From Camarhynchus parvulus (lineage: Eukaryota > Chordata > Aves > Passeriformes > Thraupidae): 64,000 nt of DNA. Location: NCBI RefSeq assembly GCF_901933205.1, contig NC_044591.1, forward strand, positions 4,003,501 through 4,067,500, written 5' to 3'. The notes under the pieces were generated by a model. The model was not told where the DNA came from. It worked only from the letters and a program-made list of their open reading frames with translations, and did not search any database. The translations under genes were made by a program, and so were the position numbers. This document shows, in pieces, positions 35,701-50,700 of the stretch. Positions within the stretch are counted from its first letter, which is position 1; every line of letters begins with the position of its first letter.

Positions 35701-38700
35701 AAGGAGATCAGGCTGCTCAGAGCCCCATCCAGCTGCTCCTGGATGTTTCCAGGGATAGGGCATCTGCCACATCTCTGGGCAACTTGTGCCAGTGACTCCC
35801 CAGCCCCATTATAAAATCTTTCTTCCTTGTATCTAATCTGAATCCACCCTTTTTTAGTCTGAAACCATTACCACTTGTCCTATTGCAACAAATGTCTGTC
35901 CCCATCTTTCTTAAAAACCAAACCCCAACAAACCCTCAAAACCACAATAGTGAGCCTAAGACACAGGCAAAACAAAATCTCATTAGACATCTGTAACAAG
36001 CATCCAATGAACTCACAAATTTGCATGAGCAGTCACACACTTCCCAAATTCCATCTAGCACTGTGATTATTATTATTTCTAGCCCTGTGATTCCAAGTAA
36101 AGCAGGTGCATACTCTTCAAAAGAAAATTTTTATTCTACATCCTTTTCCTCTGACAGCATGCAAGGTGATGACCACTTAACAGAAACCATGTGTATTCAT
36201 TAATATTTTTAAGTCCTTTCTAAGATGGAAATGTAGAATAATGTATAGAAGTTTCATTTATGCTACTATAACAGAGGTTTTCAGTGTCTGCTGATCTTAT
36301 TTTGGCAAGTTTTAATACTTTCAAAACTGAGGTGTCTATTGTTCCTGGATATTTTATCAGCTCTAACTTCTGCTCACTTTATCAGACAGATGAGCAGCAG
36401 CTACTGCCCTGTACAGGGCAATGTCCTAACATTTCTCAGTATTTTCCACTGTACTGGGAACAAAAACCCCAAAAGCAAACAAACAACCCTCCCAACATAA
36501 CCCCAAAGCAAAAAATCCTTCAGTATCATCACAGACCACCATTTACCAAATTTCACTTTTTGGAATTGAAGCAGTCATTAGGAGCAGTTATATTTTGCCA
36601 TTAGTATTTTTTTTTTTGTTTCCTTCTTTTTTCTTTTTAACATTTTTTAATTAATGGATCAGATTGTGACTTTAAATTCGCTGTTTTAAACAAGTCCACT
36701 CATGAGCTGGTAATGGTTTTCCTTCAAAGTTTTAGCCCAGATGGGACTTCTGTGGCTGAGTTACAAACCCCTGAACAGAAGGGTTCAAATACAAAACCAT
36801 GCCATGAGCTGTGGCTGTCCAATGCAGTCACAAACCTCTGCTGATCAGTGCAGTAACAGATCAGAGGAATAAGGCACAGGAAAGAGAAATCAGCAGTCAC
36901 TGCACAGACCAGACCCCACCATGTCTGCATGCAACCCTAAAACCTGAATAGCTGCACCCTGTCCTCCTCTTGTTTCCTTCTTCTTTCTGCAAAGGGGATC
37001 AGTGGAGATGTCACCTGAACTCCTCCCCAAAGAGGAAAGCCTTGTGGAGCTCAGTGCCCAGAGCTCAGCCCACTTGTGGTGACAGAACAGGTCTGAGCCT
37101 GACCCAAAACCACAGGGCAGGGGAAGCTGTGGATGGAACATCACCCCAAGGACACGTTCTCTCCAGGAAAAGCACACCTTGCCTCCTGGTAGCCCTGAGA
37201 AAAGCTCATTTGACTCTAGAATCTGACCAGATCAAGGTGTTGCACAGCTGGGAAATCCTTCTTCCCAGCAGAGAATTACTGACTGTGAACAGTTTAGCAG
37301 TGGCACCAACAGTTGTGCCTCCAGCACGAGCAGCAACGTACTGAGATGTTGGTCTCAGGAACTCAGCACACAGGTATTTCAAAGATGAATGGTGAAAATA
37401 CTTCAGCAGGCAAGCAGAATGCAGAGGACATTGGCTCACGGGTGGGATAAACGTTCTGTGCTGCCCAAAAGCCAAGGTGACCAAGTGACAGCTGATCAGG
37501 AGCACTAAAGCCTGTCCTCTGGAAACTGCTGCAAATCCCTCCCAGCAGCTCAGCCCATCCCTGCTCATGGCAGCTGATGCAACTGCGGCACAGCAGCCCC
37601 TACACAACTCCCAGAAAGTCTGGTTTGTCACTGATATCTCAACCATAGGCATTTATTAGTGGATACTATTAAAAGGTTTCTCCAAAATGCCAGGTTCTCC
37701 TTGTTTATACTGAGTGTGAAAAGTAGTGACCCAGAGGGAACTGTTTCCAAAATAGTGTTTGTATTTGTATTACCTTCAAGGCTATCCAAGTAAGCTTGGG
37801 GAGAAACAGAAAAATACATAGTTAATGTTAGTTCTGCAAATAAAGAATGCAAAACAAAACAAGAGACCCAAACAATCTTCTTTCAAAAAAGAAGTGATTC
37901 CAGGATCCAAGACAAAGCAAATTTCAAGCAGTTTTTGAATGGAATTAAGCTTCCCTGCTACAGGAAGCATCAGTGCAGAATGAAAGCTATGTGATGGGTT
38001 GGATGTGAACCACAATGCAGTCACCTAACACTAGAAAGACTTCCCAAATAAATGTTTTTGAGGGTTGTAAAAGAGCATAAGTGCCTTGCCTCACTTTCTG
38101 TTACCATGCTGCCAGGCATTAGACAGATTGTGTCTAGTAGGGTAAAGTGTGAAGAGGAATGTGGGCTCTAGTCCTCATCAAAAAAACCCCAAAACCAAAC
38201 CAAAAAACACCAAAATGAAACAAAACAAAAAAACCCCAAACCAACCAACCAAAAAACCACCAAAAAAACAACAACAACAACAAAACCTAACAAAAAATCA
38301 AAAAGCAAAGGTATCTTCTTTTTCTGGGGTTGAGAACTCAGCCTGAAAACATGTCTCCAACCAGAGTCTGGAGAACAGTCTCAGTCCTGGAAAAACTTGC
38401 ATGAATCTACAACATGTGACTTCCCATAGTTTAAAAGTTTAGTATGTGCAAAATAAAACAACCTATTTTTCATCTTCACCTTTATCAAAGGCAAAACCAA
38501 CTTCAATTTCCCAATGAAATTTGGCAAGCAACTAGTCAGAGAATCCTCAGGCTGTAGCATGCATAAAGGCCAATATGGAATACATCACAGCCCTTCATCT
38601 CACAGCAAAACCACAGGCATTATCACAAACAAATTTCAAGGATTCCCTCTAAAACTAAGAATCAGAACACGAATATTCCTCCCTTTTCAATTTTGCCTGA

Positions 38701-41700
38701 GCAAGGTACTTCATTAGAGCATGCTGAAAAGCACAGGAGAGGATCAGTGGGACAGTGCCCACTGTTGGGGTGGGCAGGGGTGCATCCATGGCACTTACAA
38801 GTATGTGCTTCATAAAATTTCATTTTCTTGATTACCTGTTTGTACTTTCGGTAGCAGCGCTGAATAACAGCAGCAGCCACCTCCTGCTGTTCCCGGAGAG
38901 GACGACCCTGTGGGGACAAAGGGAGGAGCAGCATCAGGCAGAGTGCACCAAAACCCAGGACAGGTGACCTGGCTCTCAGACTGCCTGCTCCAACTCAGGC
39001 CTAGGCATCTCCTGGAGATGCCTCTGCTGTCAACTCACATAAGGAACAAACCTTCAAAATGCATCTTTACACCAAATGGGCAACTAAGCAGAACCTCTGG
39101 AGTACTGTCAGAATTCAGGACAGTATCCTGGATTGCCAGGACCCTGCCAGGGGCTCAGAGACCCTGGCACAGAGCCCAAGATGCCTGTGCTTTTGATTAT
39201 GACCCATGGAAAAAATTACCAACGTTACATGAGGATCTGCAAGCCGCGAAAATCTAAGTAGAATGATGGTGAATTTGTCACAGGGTGAAAAATAGATTTT
39301 TTTTGGTTTTTAGAATGGGGGTTCAGGGGGCAAGATGGAGGAATCTGGGCATGTCCAGCCTTTCTCCTTCTTCTTGGCCTCCATCTTCTGCTGTCATGTT
39401 GGCATTTTTAGATTGGTTTAGAGTAGACGCTCACTGTCTAACATGGGTGATAGGTATTGGGAAGTCATGGTAAATAATGTAAACATAGTTTTAGTATAAA
39501 AAGGTAACACCACTCCGGGGCAGGCAGAGTGCCTCTGTCTGACCTGCTGAGCAGACCTTGGCATGCCAGAGAAAGAATTTTATAAACAAGATACAATAAA
39601 CAACCTTTAGAACAAGAACTGAAGAGCTCTGACTCCTTTTTCGACTGCTGGGCTGGGAAAAGAGACTTTCTAATGTATCTCAGGGTCACTGTGACCAGCT
39701 AAAATCCTCAGAGGGTACATTTTGAGGGGATGTGCCACAGCATGGCATGGCATGCACTTCCTACACAGTACTTGTTGGGCAAACATCAACAAGTAAATGT
39801 CAGAAGCATTGAAAAGGTTATGATAGAAACTGTGTTTTTGTCCCTGGAGTGGATATTACCCACATTTTGGTTTGTAACAAATTATAATCTCTCTCTCTCA
39901 CACACCCATCAAGGAATACACTGGGGCAGTTGAGCCACATACCTTGTATTTCCTGAATACTGTCTGGACGAGTTTGGCAGCTTCATAGAGTTCTCTCTGC
40001 TCATGATCAGACAGAGTTAACTGTGCAAACTCATTTTCTACCTTCTCGCTGGTGGATGCACTCAGAAATTCAGACCAGTCTGCTGCCGAGGGAAGGCTGG
40101 GTTTCTCAAAAGCTATTTCACTGATTGGAGAGCCTGCAGGGCTCAAGCTGGTGTTCGAAGAAGGGGTCAGGGGTTCACTATACAGACTTCTGAAATACCA
40201 ATCACAGTAGGAATTATTGGCTTACAAAGCACTTGGGTTTGCATCACAGATAAGGACAACAACATTTCTGAGTTCAAGACAGAAGTTTATGCTCCTGTCT
40301 CTCTCCCTAAGACATCCCACACCCCTGAGCCAGCCTGTCCTGCACTGCACAGATGGGGTGCTGGAGTGAAAACCCCATTCCATGAATTTGTAGCTGTGTT
40401 GGCAACAATACATCTGAGCACAAGAGTGTGCCTGGGCCAGCAAGGCCAGAACTGAGTCTCACTGAGAACTGGCACCTGCAGGCTGAAGAGGCAGAACGTG
40501 CTGCCCAGTGCTCACACCACACCAAAACCCAACCTCAGAGCTCTCACTGACCTGATCTGTGCAGCACTGGGCAAGTGATCGACATCAGCAAGGTAACTGG
40601 CCAGCCAGCTCATGGTGGTGCTCATGGCAGCACTGTCTGTCCTCTCCACCAGCAGCGACTCCATTGGCACAAAATTCTCTCGCTTGATCCTGTCAGGCGT
40701 AGCTTCAATAATGTGCTCTGCAAGTGTCATCATGTTCACCTGCCAAGGGGGAAGGAACAGCAAGCTTTAGCTGCCTGGTAGGAGGTGCCTTGTGCTTCCA
40801 TGTTACAGCCCAGCTTTAGACAGAATTCCCCATTTTGCCCAAACCTACTGTTTGTTTCAACATGGAGAGAAACCCATTAACGAGCGCTCATTTGCTTTTC
40901 TGCCTCTTCAGACCAAGCACTGCAGGGTTTCATATTCCCTAGACCTCTTTATTCCCTTTATGGGGAACCCAACAGATCTGGAGAAAGGTCTTGGCCCTCC
41001 CTCTACAGCTGTCACTGGTATGTTATTTCCAAAGGAAAAGTGACTCTGCCACTCTTTTGCTGAGATGTGCAGTAGAGCACAACAGGACAATAAAGGCACA
41101 TCAAGAGAAGTTAAAAATCTTGGGACAAAACATTGTCAGGAGTCCTTCTGAATGGTATCCCTCAGCTCAGCAAGTTTCACGGGAATTTTCAACTCAGAAT
41201 AAAAACTCTTCTTGTTTTGCAATGCTCTGCTTCACCCATGTTACACCAGCCATAGGAGAACGCTCTGAGATGCCAAGGCAGAACAGGTAAGGTTGTGTTC
41301 CCATTACCCATTTGCTCAGACAACCACAGTATCTTTCTCCCAGTGACTACATCTCATATTCCTCTCCCACTTCTGTTATATTTTTATTTCCTCTATTCCA
41401 TACCTAGTGGGATTCTTCCTTCCCCAAACCCACTGTCTCTTCCACTCTCCACTCTTTCCTACCTCCTTCCCTCTTAAGTGCAGAGGCCTGGCCTGCAACC
41501 ACAGCACTACCTCTCTCACATTGTCTCTGTAGGGACTCCTGCCCAGTTCCCATAGGACTATAGGGCCACCTGAGTCACATGCACTGCTGTGATCAGGCTC
41601 TGCTTTCTCCTTTTTCCTTGCACATCTGCAAACAATTTTGTGCATTCTGTATGCTGCTGAAGTGTACAACCCTAAATGCTAACCATTAGCCTTTATGCCT

Positions 41701-44700
41701 GCACTGAAATCAGAAGAAAGCACATTAACTGTGTGACCACCTCCTTCCTCAAAGCACAATTCAGAGTCTCTAGAGACCTCCATGGGAATTTCTCAAGGTC
41801 AGGATCCTCTGTGCAGCCTCCATGCTCTCAGAAACTGCTGCTCTTGGATCTGTGGGTGTGTTTACCTGCAGTTCATCCATGTGGTGTAAACAGTCCTCAT
41901 CCCCTGTGCTGTCCCTGTAGGACAAGAGTTCTGCATCCACCATCTCCCTGTCGGCCATCATCAACACATTCATCTGCTCCCGCTGGCGGAGCCGATGGGC
42001 CACGGCCTCCTTCCCCTTCTGGCTCCCTGCCACCTGCACTGCAGACACACCAATATAAATGTCTTTTGGGTTCCATTTGATGCCTGCTTGGCTGCCAGAG
42101 CCCCGGTACCCAGTAACTTCTGGGATGTGCTGGGAGAGCTCCCGGCCATAGTCCCTCAGCCCTTCACTGGGGCTGATTGTCTCAGTGGAGGATTGCTTGG
42201 AGCTGGAGTTCTGCTTCCTAATGCTTGGCTGTTCCAGGCTCAGTGCAGTGGAAAGCAGCTTCTCTTGCCGGGCTTGAAAATACTCAGGGCTCAGCTTATG
42301 CTTTTTGGGTGCAGGGTAATCTTTCTGAGTCTCACTACTGTAATAGCTGGAAGGTTCTGATCTTGGCCGCCTCAGCTCTGTAAACAAACAGATCAATGGT
42401 CAAAACTAAACATGCAACTCACGACTGCTACAGGAACATCAACAGCTTCTGCCTCAGGCCAGAGTTTGAGCTGTGCTCTATGGACACCTGAGAGGATGTG
42501 CAAAGGGAGTAACAACCACCCAGGGAGGATAATATCTCAGCCACTCCTAAGATACACAAGCCTTTCCAAAGCAGGCATTCACTCCTCTTCCTGATTCTTA
42601 TGCAAGTGTATGTAGCACCAGAAAAGAATTAATCATGGACAGCAAGGCTACAGGTGGCACCTGCTGCCCAGGTGAGCCCCTTGCCCCCACATTTTCACAC
42701 GTTAAATGTCAGCAAAACAGAGCACACCCTCCAGGGTGCTTTACCTGTGTTTGTACTGGAAATCACTGTGACTCCCTTCTGAGGCTCCTGAGAGGCAACA
42801 AGCTCACTGTGCCACTGGGACACCCAGCTCTCTGTGTTGGAGTCTGTGCTCGAGGGGCACTGAATCCTGGGGTTCTGCCCAAGCTGAGTTTGCTCATCTC
42901 TCTGCAGCTGCTCCAAGCACTCTGCCAGCTTGACGTGGCCCCGAGAGCGAGCGATGGCCAGGGGCAGCCTCCCGAGGGAGTCCGGGATGGAGATGGCGCG
43001 GCGGTCCCACTTGTACAGCACAACTGCTGCATCCATGTGGCCCAGGGCACAGGCCCACATCTGAAGAAGAAAAGGTAACTGACCCACTGGAGACCTGCCT
43101 TCTCCTTTCTTGTTAATCCCAGCTCAAGGAAAAACTCTTCTGATAAACAAAACCATTACATGCTCAAGGCCAGCAGATCACGTTTATAAATGTTCTAATC
43201 CAATAAAACCAACCCAACCCAACATAGGGGACTGAATATATGCTATTCTCTCCTACAACAGAGAAACCTCCAATTGACAAATAAACCTAACAGTTTGGTT
43301 TCTTCTGTTTTGGGGTTTTTTAGTGACATTGACATCATTGCAGAGACAGAACAGCTTCATACACAAAGGAGTCTCTGAGGTCAGAAACATGCAGACAGGA
43401 CCAAAGGTTGGGAACAATAAAATCAATACTCAAGTTGTAAACTGGCAGTTCTGGTTCCATTTGTTTTGGCTTTTTGCTTGTTTAAGTTCTCAGTCATGAT
43501 TTCATGACTACAGAGAACAAGACAGTTTATAACTTTACAGCTTCTACAGTTAAACTTCTACAGTCAGAGAAGACAATATGAAAGAAGGCATGTACAGTCC
43601 TTTTCACACTCTGATAGTGGAGACTAGATTCTGTGTAAAACACTAACCAGAACCATCTGTCCATCTCCTTTCCTCCTGTTTCTCAATGACAAAGTTTTGT
43701 TCTGTGCGCTCTCTCTCAACAAAATGCCAGGAAGCTGACAGTACCATGTCTTACCATTTACACAGCAGGAACATCCACTCTACAGAGAGTGAAACACTTC
43801 AGGAAAATGACACATCAGAAAGAACTCTCCAAAGGGCCCTCAGACTCTCTCAGAAGTTTCAGACCCTGCTCTTACCAGAGGAGTGCAGGAGAAATGATCC
43901 ACATTCAAAGGGTCAACTTCCAGCTCCAGATCAATGCTGTCTGCATGTTTGGTGCTGCAGGGGAAACAAGAGAAGGAATATGATCTGTAGCTATGTCAGG
44001 ATCATTGTCTAAGAACAGAATTATTCAAAGCCCTGTACCACAGAGAAGAGGCCACACACATGTATTTACTACATGCCCACAACATGTGTATTTACTACAG
44101 ACAGTGCCCCCACCACAGGCATGAAGAGCATGATAGATCCAGCAGCTCTCAAGATTCCATCAGATCAGGGCATGGGAACAAGTCCACGGGCTTGGCTCTT
44201 TGTACAAGACAACCAGAAACATGGACTGAGCAGAGTTAATAAATGCTCCTGCCATGCCTGTGCTGACAGCCCAGAGTCCAAGGCTGGGTCTTACCGCCAC
44301 TTGATGAGGGTCTGGATGAGAGTAGCATAGCCCTGGGCAGCAGCCAGATGGAGCAGGGTCATTCCTCGGAAAGTCTTTGAGTGGATCAAGTGTTTGGACT
44401 TCGCCCAGCACGCACGACTCATCATCTTCTCACACACCACCACCACACGGCTCTCAAAGCAGCTGCCCAGGGTCCCAGTCCCAGAAACGCACTGGAACAC
44501 CACACACATCCCAGTTAACCACGGAGAGCTAGAGGAATGTGCTCCCTTATTAACAGAGTGACAAAACTATCCTTTGTCCTCTCAAAAAGGAAAGAAGCCC
44601 AGGAGTTTCTCTCCTTGATTAGGTGAAAAAGAGACCTCATGGGACCTTGTGGACTTCACCTCAAACTTAAGGATAGCTAATTAGAAGCCAAAAAGTCCCA

Positions 44701-47700
44701 CCTAAGCAATTTACTAGAAAAAGAAGAGAACAAAGAAACCAATGGCTTTTGTGAAGTGTTTTACCAGGAGCAAGAACCTCTTGCACCTGGCTTGGTTTTT
44801 CTCTGTTTGTTATTTTGCCTCTAATTAAACCTTTTTGTTTCCAACATGGCAACAGAAGCCATCCTGCTGATTTTATGCCTCCAAAAGTAGCTGAGCTATC
44901 TTAGGTGAGTAATAGACCTCCAAGAGCTTATGAGACCTGGCTCGAGGAGGCCCCTATTAATGAGAGGAGCTGCAGCTTGCCCTGAACAGGCAGCCTTCTA
45001 CAAGTACTGAGACAGTGGCAAATGTGACCAAAAACCAGCTGCTGTTAGACACCCAACCAGACTTGTCACTTAGGACAAACTATAACCCTTTCCAAACCCC
45101 ATCTCCCAAAAAACCCTCTGGTAAGAAAGCATAAAGCTGTGTCTGCACACAGAAGGGCTCATACCTGCACCTGTGTTCCACTGTTCCCATTCCCATTGCT
45201 CCCGCCTCCTACTCCTTGTTTGTGTTGCTGGGAGCCTGTCATTTCAGCCATTCTCCTCTCCATCTGCTCCAGTCGCTCCAATATGGACATCCTGAACTGG
45301 TTATCTGGGTTGGAGAAAGCCACAGTAAGGACATTTCCATGGAAAGGAAGCTCAAGTCACAAACAGCTATTCTGGAAGTGATAGAGGAGGTTTGCTCTGC
45401 TTGGAAATGCACACACACTTGCTCTTCATCCTAGCTCTTCCACCTCCTGCAGCAACCCTGTGACTGCAATGTCAGAGAACTTCCTTACAGAAAAAGACAG
45501 AAAAATGAAAAATGCAGGCAGAAGACAAATCCCTTTCCCTGTGAGTCCAGCTGTAGGCACACAATACAAGGGGTAATGCAAGGTCTTTCAAAACACAAAC
45601 TCTAAGCAAATATACTCATTCACAGAGCATTTCAGTAAGATCACATCTGCCATTTTAGAGTCAACCCTTCTTCACAACAATCCTGAATTCAGTTTGGCCT
45701 GCATCCTGGAATCATGCAATAATGGTATCTGGAAGAAAAAGGCTCCTCTGCTTCCTTCTGTGCTTAGGAAAAGGAACCTTTAATAGGGTACTTGCTCCTT
45801 CCCTAGCAGGCTCCCTTTCTTGGAAAAGAGCTTCAGCCAAGTGCCAGAAACAGAACCACCACAATTTGGAGTATGGGCACTGACAATCCTGTAACACCAC
45901 TCTGAAACCCTGGAGCCCTCTGGTCCCTACAGAAGTCTGTGTTACTGATTTTCCCCTCATTGCATTTTAACACAGCACTATCCTACAGCTACTAAGGCTT
46001 GAACGGTGGAGCAGGGAGGTTCAGACAGATTAACAGATCATTGCTGAACTGATTCCCATAGAGATCAGCTGAGGGAATGATCCTCTGGATAGGGCCAGTC
46101 AGTGCAGAGGGAATGGCTGCAAATGCAGAGCTCCTTCTGCAGTTTCATGCAGCTCATGTGAAGATGGGCATGACTGTTTTATGCATTTAATGAATCTTGC
46201 TATCATGCTAAGAGCATAGGTAGCAAACTGTAAGGGAGAGACAGCCCCCATATTGTTCAGATTCAGGCATCCATAGAGATGGTGTGCTGGTGCAGAACAC
46301 TCATAAACCCAGAACCACTCCCAGTGACAGCAAAAGCAGTATGTGCACTAAAATAGACACGCTCTGATGAAGTTTTCAACATGTCAGTCTTCTCCAAGAA
46401 CACAGAGTCCTCCCTGGAAGGCTGTAGGAGTACTCATATGCTACACTGAGGCACAGCTCTCAGTAGAAGGTATTGGAGAGGTGTGGATCTCTGCTGTACT
46501 GCACTAAGGACAATATTGCAGACCACTGGTACAAGACAGCTCAGCTCCAGGGGCTGGAGCCATCCCCTTCTCACCAAGAGGCTGCTGTGGTTTACCAGCA
46601 GGCAAGAGCTCCACTCCCTTCTGGCCAGCTTCAGCATCCCCCTCTGGCTGCTCAAGAGCCAGGGACAAAGGACTGTGGCCAGCACCTCCCATCTAACCTC
46701 GTGTCAGAGGTGAGCTCACTAATCCAAAAGATTTATTATTAGTGCCTTACGAATCCTTCATTTGTCCTGTTAATTGCAAAGCCCCTGGGAAAGGACTGGC
46801 AGCTGTATCACCCCACACTGATGGTGCTGCTGAGGTGTCAGGGCCCTGTCCCTCAGCTGTGGTCAGCACACAGCAGCAGCAGCAGCCCTGTTTGCCCAGC
46901 AGATCTTTGTTCCAGGAGTGCTGCAGTGTGCTGCAGTGCAGTCCACACCGCTGTCTCCTCCCTCCCCATTGCCAGGCAGAGCACGTCCACTGCAGAGACT
47001 GGCACAGACCTGGCCCTGCTGAGCTCCCCTCCCTGTAAAACACAGCCCAGGCATCTGCAAAAGTGGCCACACTTGCCCTGCAGGGAACAGGGCTCCACAC
47101 AGGTAATGCCACTCTCCCTAGCTGGCTACCAGCACCTGCATTTATTAGAGCTGAGAGCATCAAACCACACTAGGTATCATATCTGAGCCCCCAGCACCTG
47201 CATTTATTAGAGCTGAGAGCATCAAGCCACTCTGGGTATCACATCTCAGACCCCAGCACCTGCATTTCTTAAAGCATCAAGCCACACTAGGTATCACATC
47301 TCAGACCCCAGCACCTGCATTTATTAGAGCTGAGAGCATCAAGCCACACTGGGTATCATATCTGAGCCTTCAGCCTTGTACAGGCACAAGCAGGATCTTT
47401 TTAAAAGAAGAAATTTGGCTTGAACTGGAGTAATAAACCAACAAGCTCAGGGCTGCAAGATTCTGGGATTTGTTCCTACTCATTTAGGGGTCCAGAGAGA
47501 ATAATTCTGTATACCTGGACACAAAAGGAGAAAATAATACAGAAGTACAGATTACTATTTTCTCCCCATTTTTTTTTTCAATCTGAAACCACTCTGGAGC
47601 AGAAATGGAGGGCCCTATGTTTGTGACTATTTTCCAGGCTCTTCTCTCTGGGCTTTATGATCTGTAATGAGTGAAGCCTCCACCTTTCCTGATCCCAAAG

Positions 47701-50700
47701 ATACTGAGAACTTCCTGTCAGTTTTTGTCAGAAGACTGAAGCTACCAAAGGTATACCTGTCACCCACCAATGTCCCCAGACACTAAACAAAACACTACAC
47801 CAAAGAAATGAAAGCAGGGAATTTTTCTTAGGAAACAGAATCCAAAACATCTGGTGCTCCCAGGTATTCCTATTCAGACACCTGGTAGTGCTCCTGGAAA
47901 TAAAAAGGGCAGGACTAACAGATCAGGCATTTTAGAAATATGCTGCTATTGGCAAAATGGGAAGTAGAAAAAAACACTCTGGAGCACCAACACAGCATGG
48001 TCAGAGCCCTCCCTGTGTCTAGAAGAGATCACCAGAACTCCCCCAGATCAGGGTGTGCCCCAAATGAAAAAGCTCCAGGCAGCAAATGAGCCAAGTGGGG
48101 CAGCAGAGCAGGGAAGGTGTCCCCATGCTGCCCATTTCCAAGGTGACCATAATCAGTGTCTAAGCAAGCCACAACTGATGACAGTTCCAAAATTATTTAT
48201 GTATAGCGTTTTCATCATTCTGTAGTGTCAATTACACCAAGATGTCCCTTTCAAAAGGAACCCTGGTCATTTGAAGTGCATGCACTGCACTAGTCTACCA
48301 AAAAAACCAAACAAAACCCCCAACAAACTAACAACAACAACAAACCTACAACAACAAAACCCCAAACAAACAAAAACAAACAAAAAGCACAAAAAAGAAA
48401 AATAAGGGAGGGGCAGGGAGGGAGTGGGAGAGAGAACACCTTCCCCCAAGGTTTCTCCTGAACTCAGCAATGAGGCAAAATGCTCCTTTCCCACCCCAGC
48501 CCTGAACACACACCAGATTAGCAGAATTTTGGACCATGTCCAGCCATTTGACACACTGCTGATGAGCTAACTGATGCACCTTGCAATGCCCTGAGAGAAA
48601 GGAGAAAGGCTACAACAACCATAGGGCTGAACATTACAACTCTGAGAAGTTCAAGACCTTTCATCCTGTGTTATTTCTCATTTTCCTCTCTTCCTCACTT
48701 CAGGGGGTCTCTGCAGGGCCACCTGCTTAACAGGCACTGAAGTTACAGGACCAGTTTCCACATTCTTGCTTTTTACAGCTAGCAGAAGGTCTCATGACAA
48801 GTCTCTTGCAGTGCACTGAAGATGAGAGCTCAACAACATAAAGATCACTGTCCAAATAAGCTTTTCTCCTGCTACATGGCACAGGAAATCTAAATAGCCT
48901 GAGCCCAAGGAAATCTCTTGCACTGGAAGCACCCTCACTCTGTCCAAAGGCCACAAAGATCCACATAGATACAAACATATTCATATATTTAAGGTTTTGC
49001 CCAAAAATTATGGTTTTGATGATAGAATTTAAAATCTTTTAGTGAGCTAAAAAGTTAGACATGCAAATTTGTGCATTTATTGAGTTTTTCCACTGCATCT
49101 CAATCTCAGAAATGTTTTAATGTTCTTTAGGAAACTACAGAGAGTGTTTCTCAAGGTGTTCTTCAAGGCTTCCTCTACCAAAGGTGATGAAAATAACCAC
49201 ATTTCTTTATCTCCAAGAGAGAGAATAATTTCACAGAAAATATTCTGAACACTGTATCTTTCATGGAAATTATTCTTCTTCATATTCAACAATATCAATG
49301 TAACACCAAAATTATTTCTCACTATCTTTTCCCCAGCATAACAAGGAGAAGTGGTGGTAACCTGAGGAGAGCTGAACTGTCCCAGCAGGGAGGGACAGGG
49401 AGGAGCTGCCAGGTCAGATTTTGACCAGTACTAAGCAATTAGTTTGAGTTTCATAATTTCCTTAAAACACGACCCATCTTTCAAGTGCAGAACAGCTTCA
49501 TTTCCATCTGCATTGTGAGAGAGCCTGGTACTGATCACAGTAACGACAGCAGGTTATGCACTGAATCCATCTAAAGATGCAGAACAATTCTGCTACAAAT
49601 CCTTTAAGGATACATGGTTGTTTATGTCAGCCAGCATCTTACAGAGTTACAGCCTGTATTACAGTTATATATAACATAACTGTACAGTTACACACACATA
49701 ACCTGGATATTGTTTAACATTACCTTTTTTTTTTTTTTGCTAGAGTTGGTTTAATCCAGTGGTGTTTTCTTAACCCAGATCCCTTCACAATGAATTTAAA
49801 GCACACCTGCACCAACAGCTCAAAAAGCCACCACAGCAGGCACAGAGAGTGGAAAATGCAGGGAGCAGAGGAGTTAGTTTAATCTCCAAGATTCTGGAAG
49901 CCACACCTCCATTTTCTCCCTCAGTGCTCTCCAATAAACACTGAATTTCCTCAGCAAGGATCTGAACAGATGCCAGCCATTTACGTGCCCCAAGTTTTCA
50001 CTGGAGGCTGCAGGAGCACGTGCCCTGTGCAGCCTGGTAACAGCTCCTGACTGCACAGAGCCTGTACTGACAGGGGGGCTGAAACACAGCACCTGCAAAC
50101 ACCTCACCTACAGCCTCTGCACAGCCCTGCCCACTGCCCAACCCAAAGCCTCTTCCAACAGCAGGATTGCTGGTTTTGAGCTGTCCCCCATGGGCAGGCA
50201 CAGCTCAGGGCACTGCCTCTGCTCACACTTTATCACAACAGGTAATAAAGGCACACCATCAAACATCAGTTCTGCACTTCCTTAGTGTGGTACCCAATGC
50301 CCAGGGCATAGAGCTAAGAGAATAGCAAGGCACAGCAGTAAGGGACAAGCCCTCCTCTGCTTAACAGGCCAATTTTAAGAAATGAGCACAGAGAGCTGCT
50401 TTTCTAATCTCTGCACACTGCTGTACCAGACAAGAACACACCCCAAAGGATCTTCAGTCCTTTTGCCAAGCAAGCTTCAAGCAGCAAGAAACTGTCTGTG
50501 CCACACATGACTTGGCAGTGCAGCCTGAACTATTACAGGGTAAATACTGCTGAAAATACAGATGAAAAATTAATGGGCAGGTCTCAGTAGCAAGCAGTGT
50601 TAACAACATTTGCTCTTTTTTCACACTCTCCCCTGGACATCTGGATGTTTTTACCATGCTGCCCAACCAAACTGACAGACAGTAACTGGTTAAAAGAATT

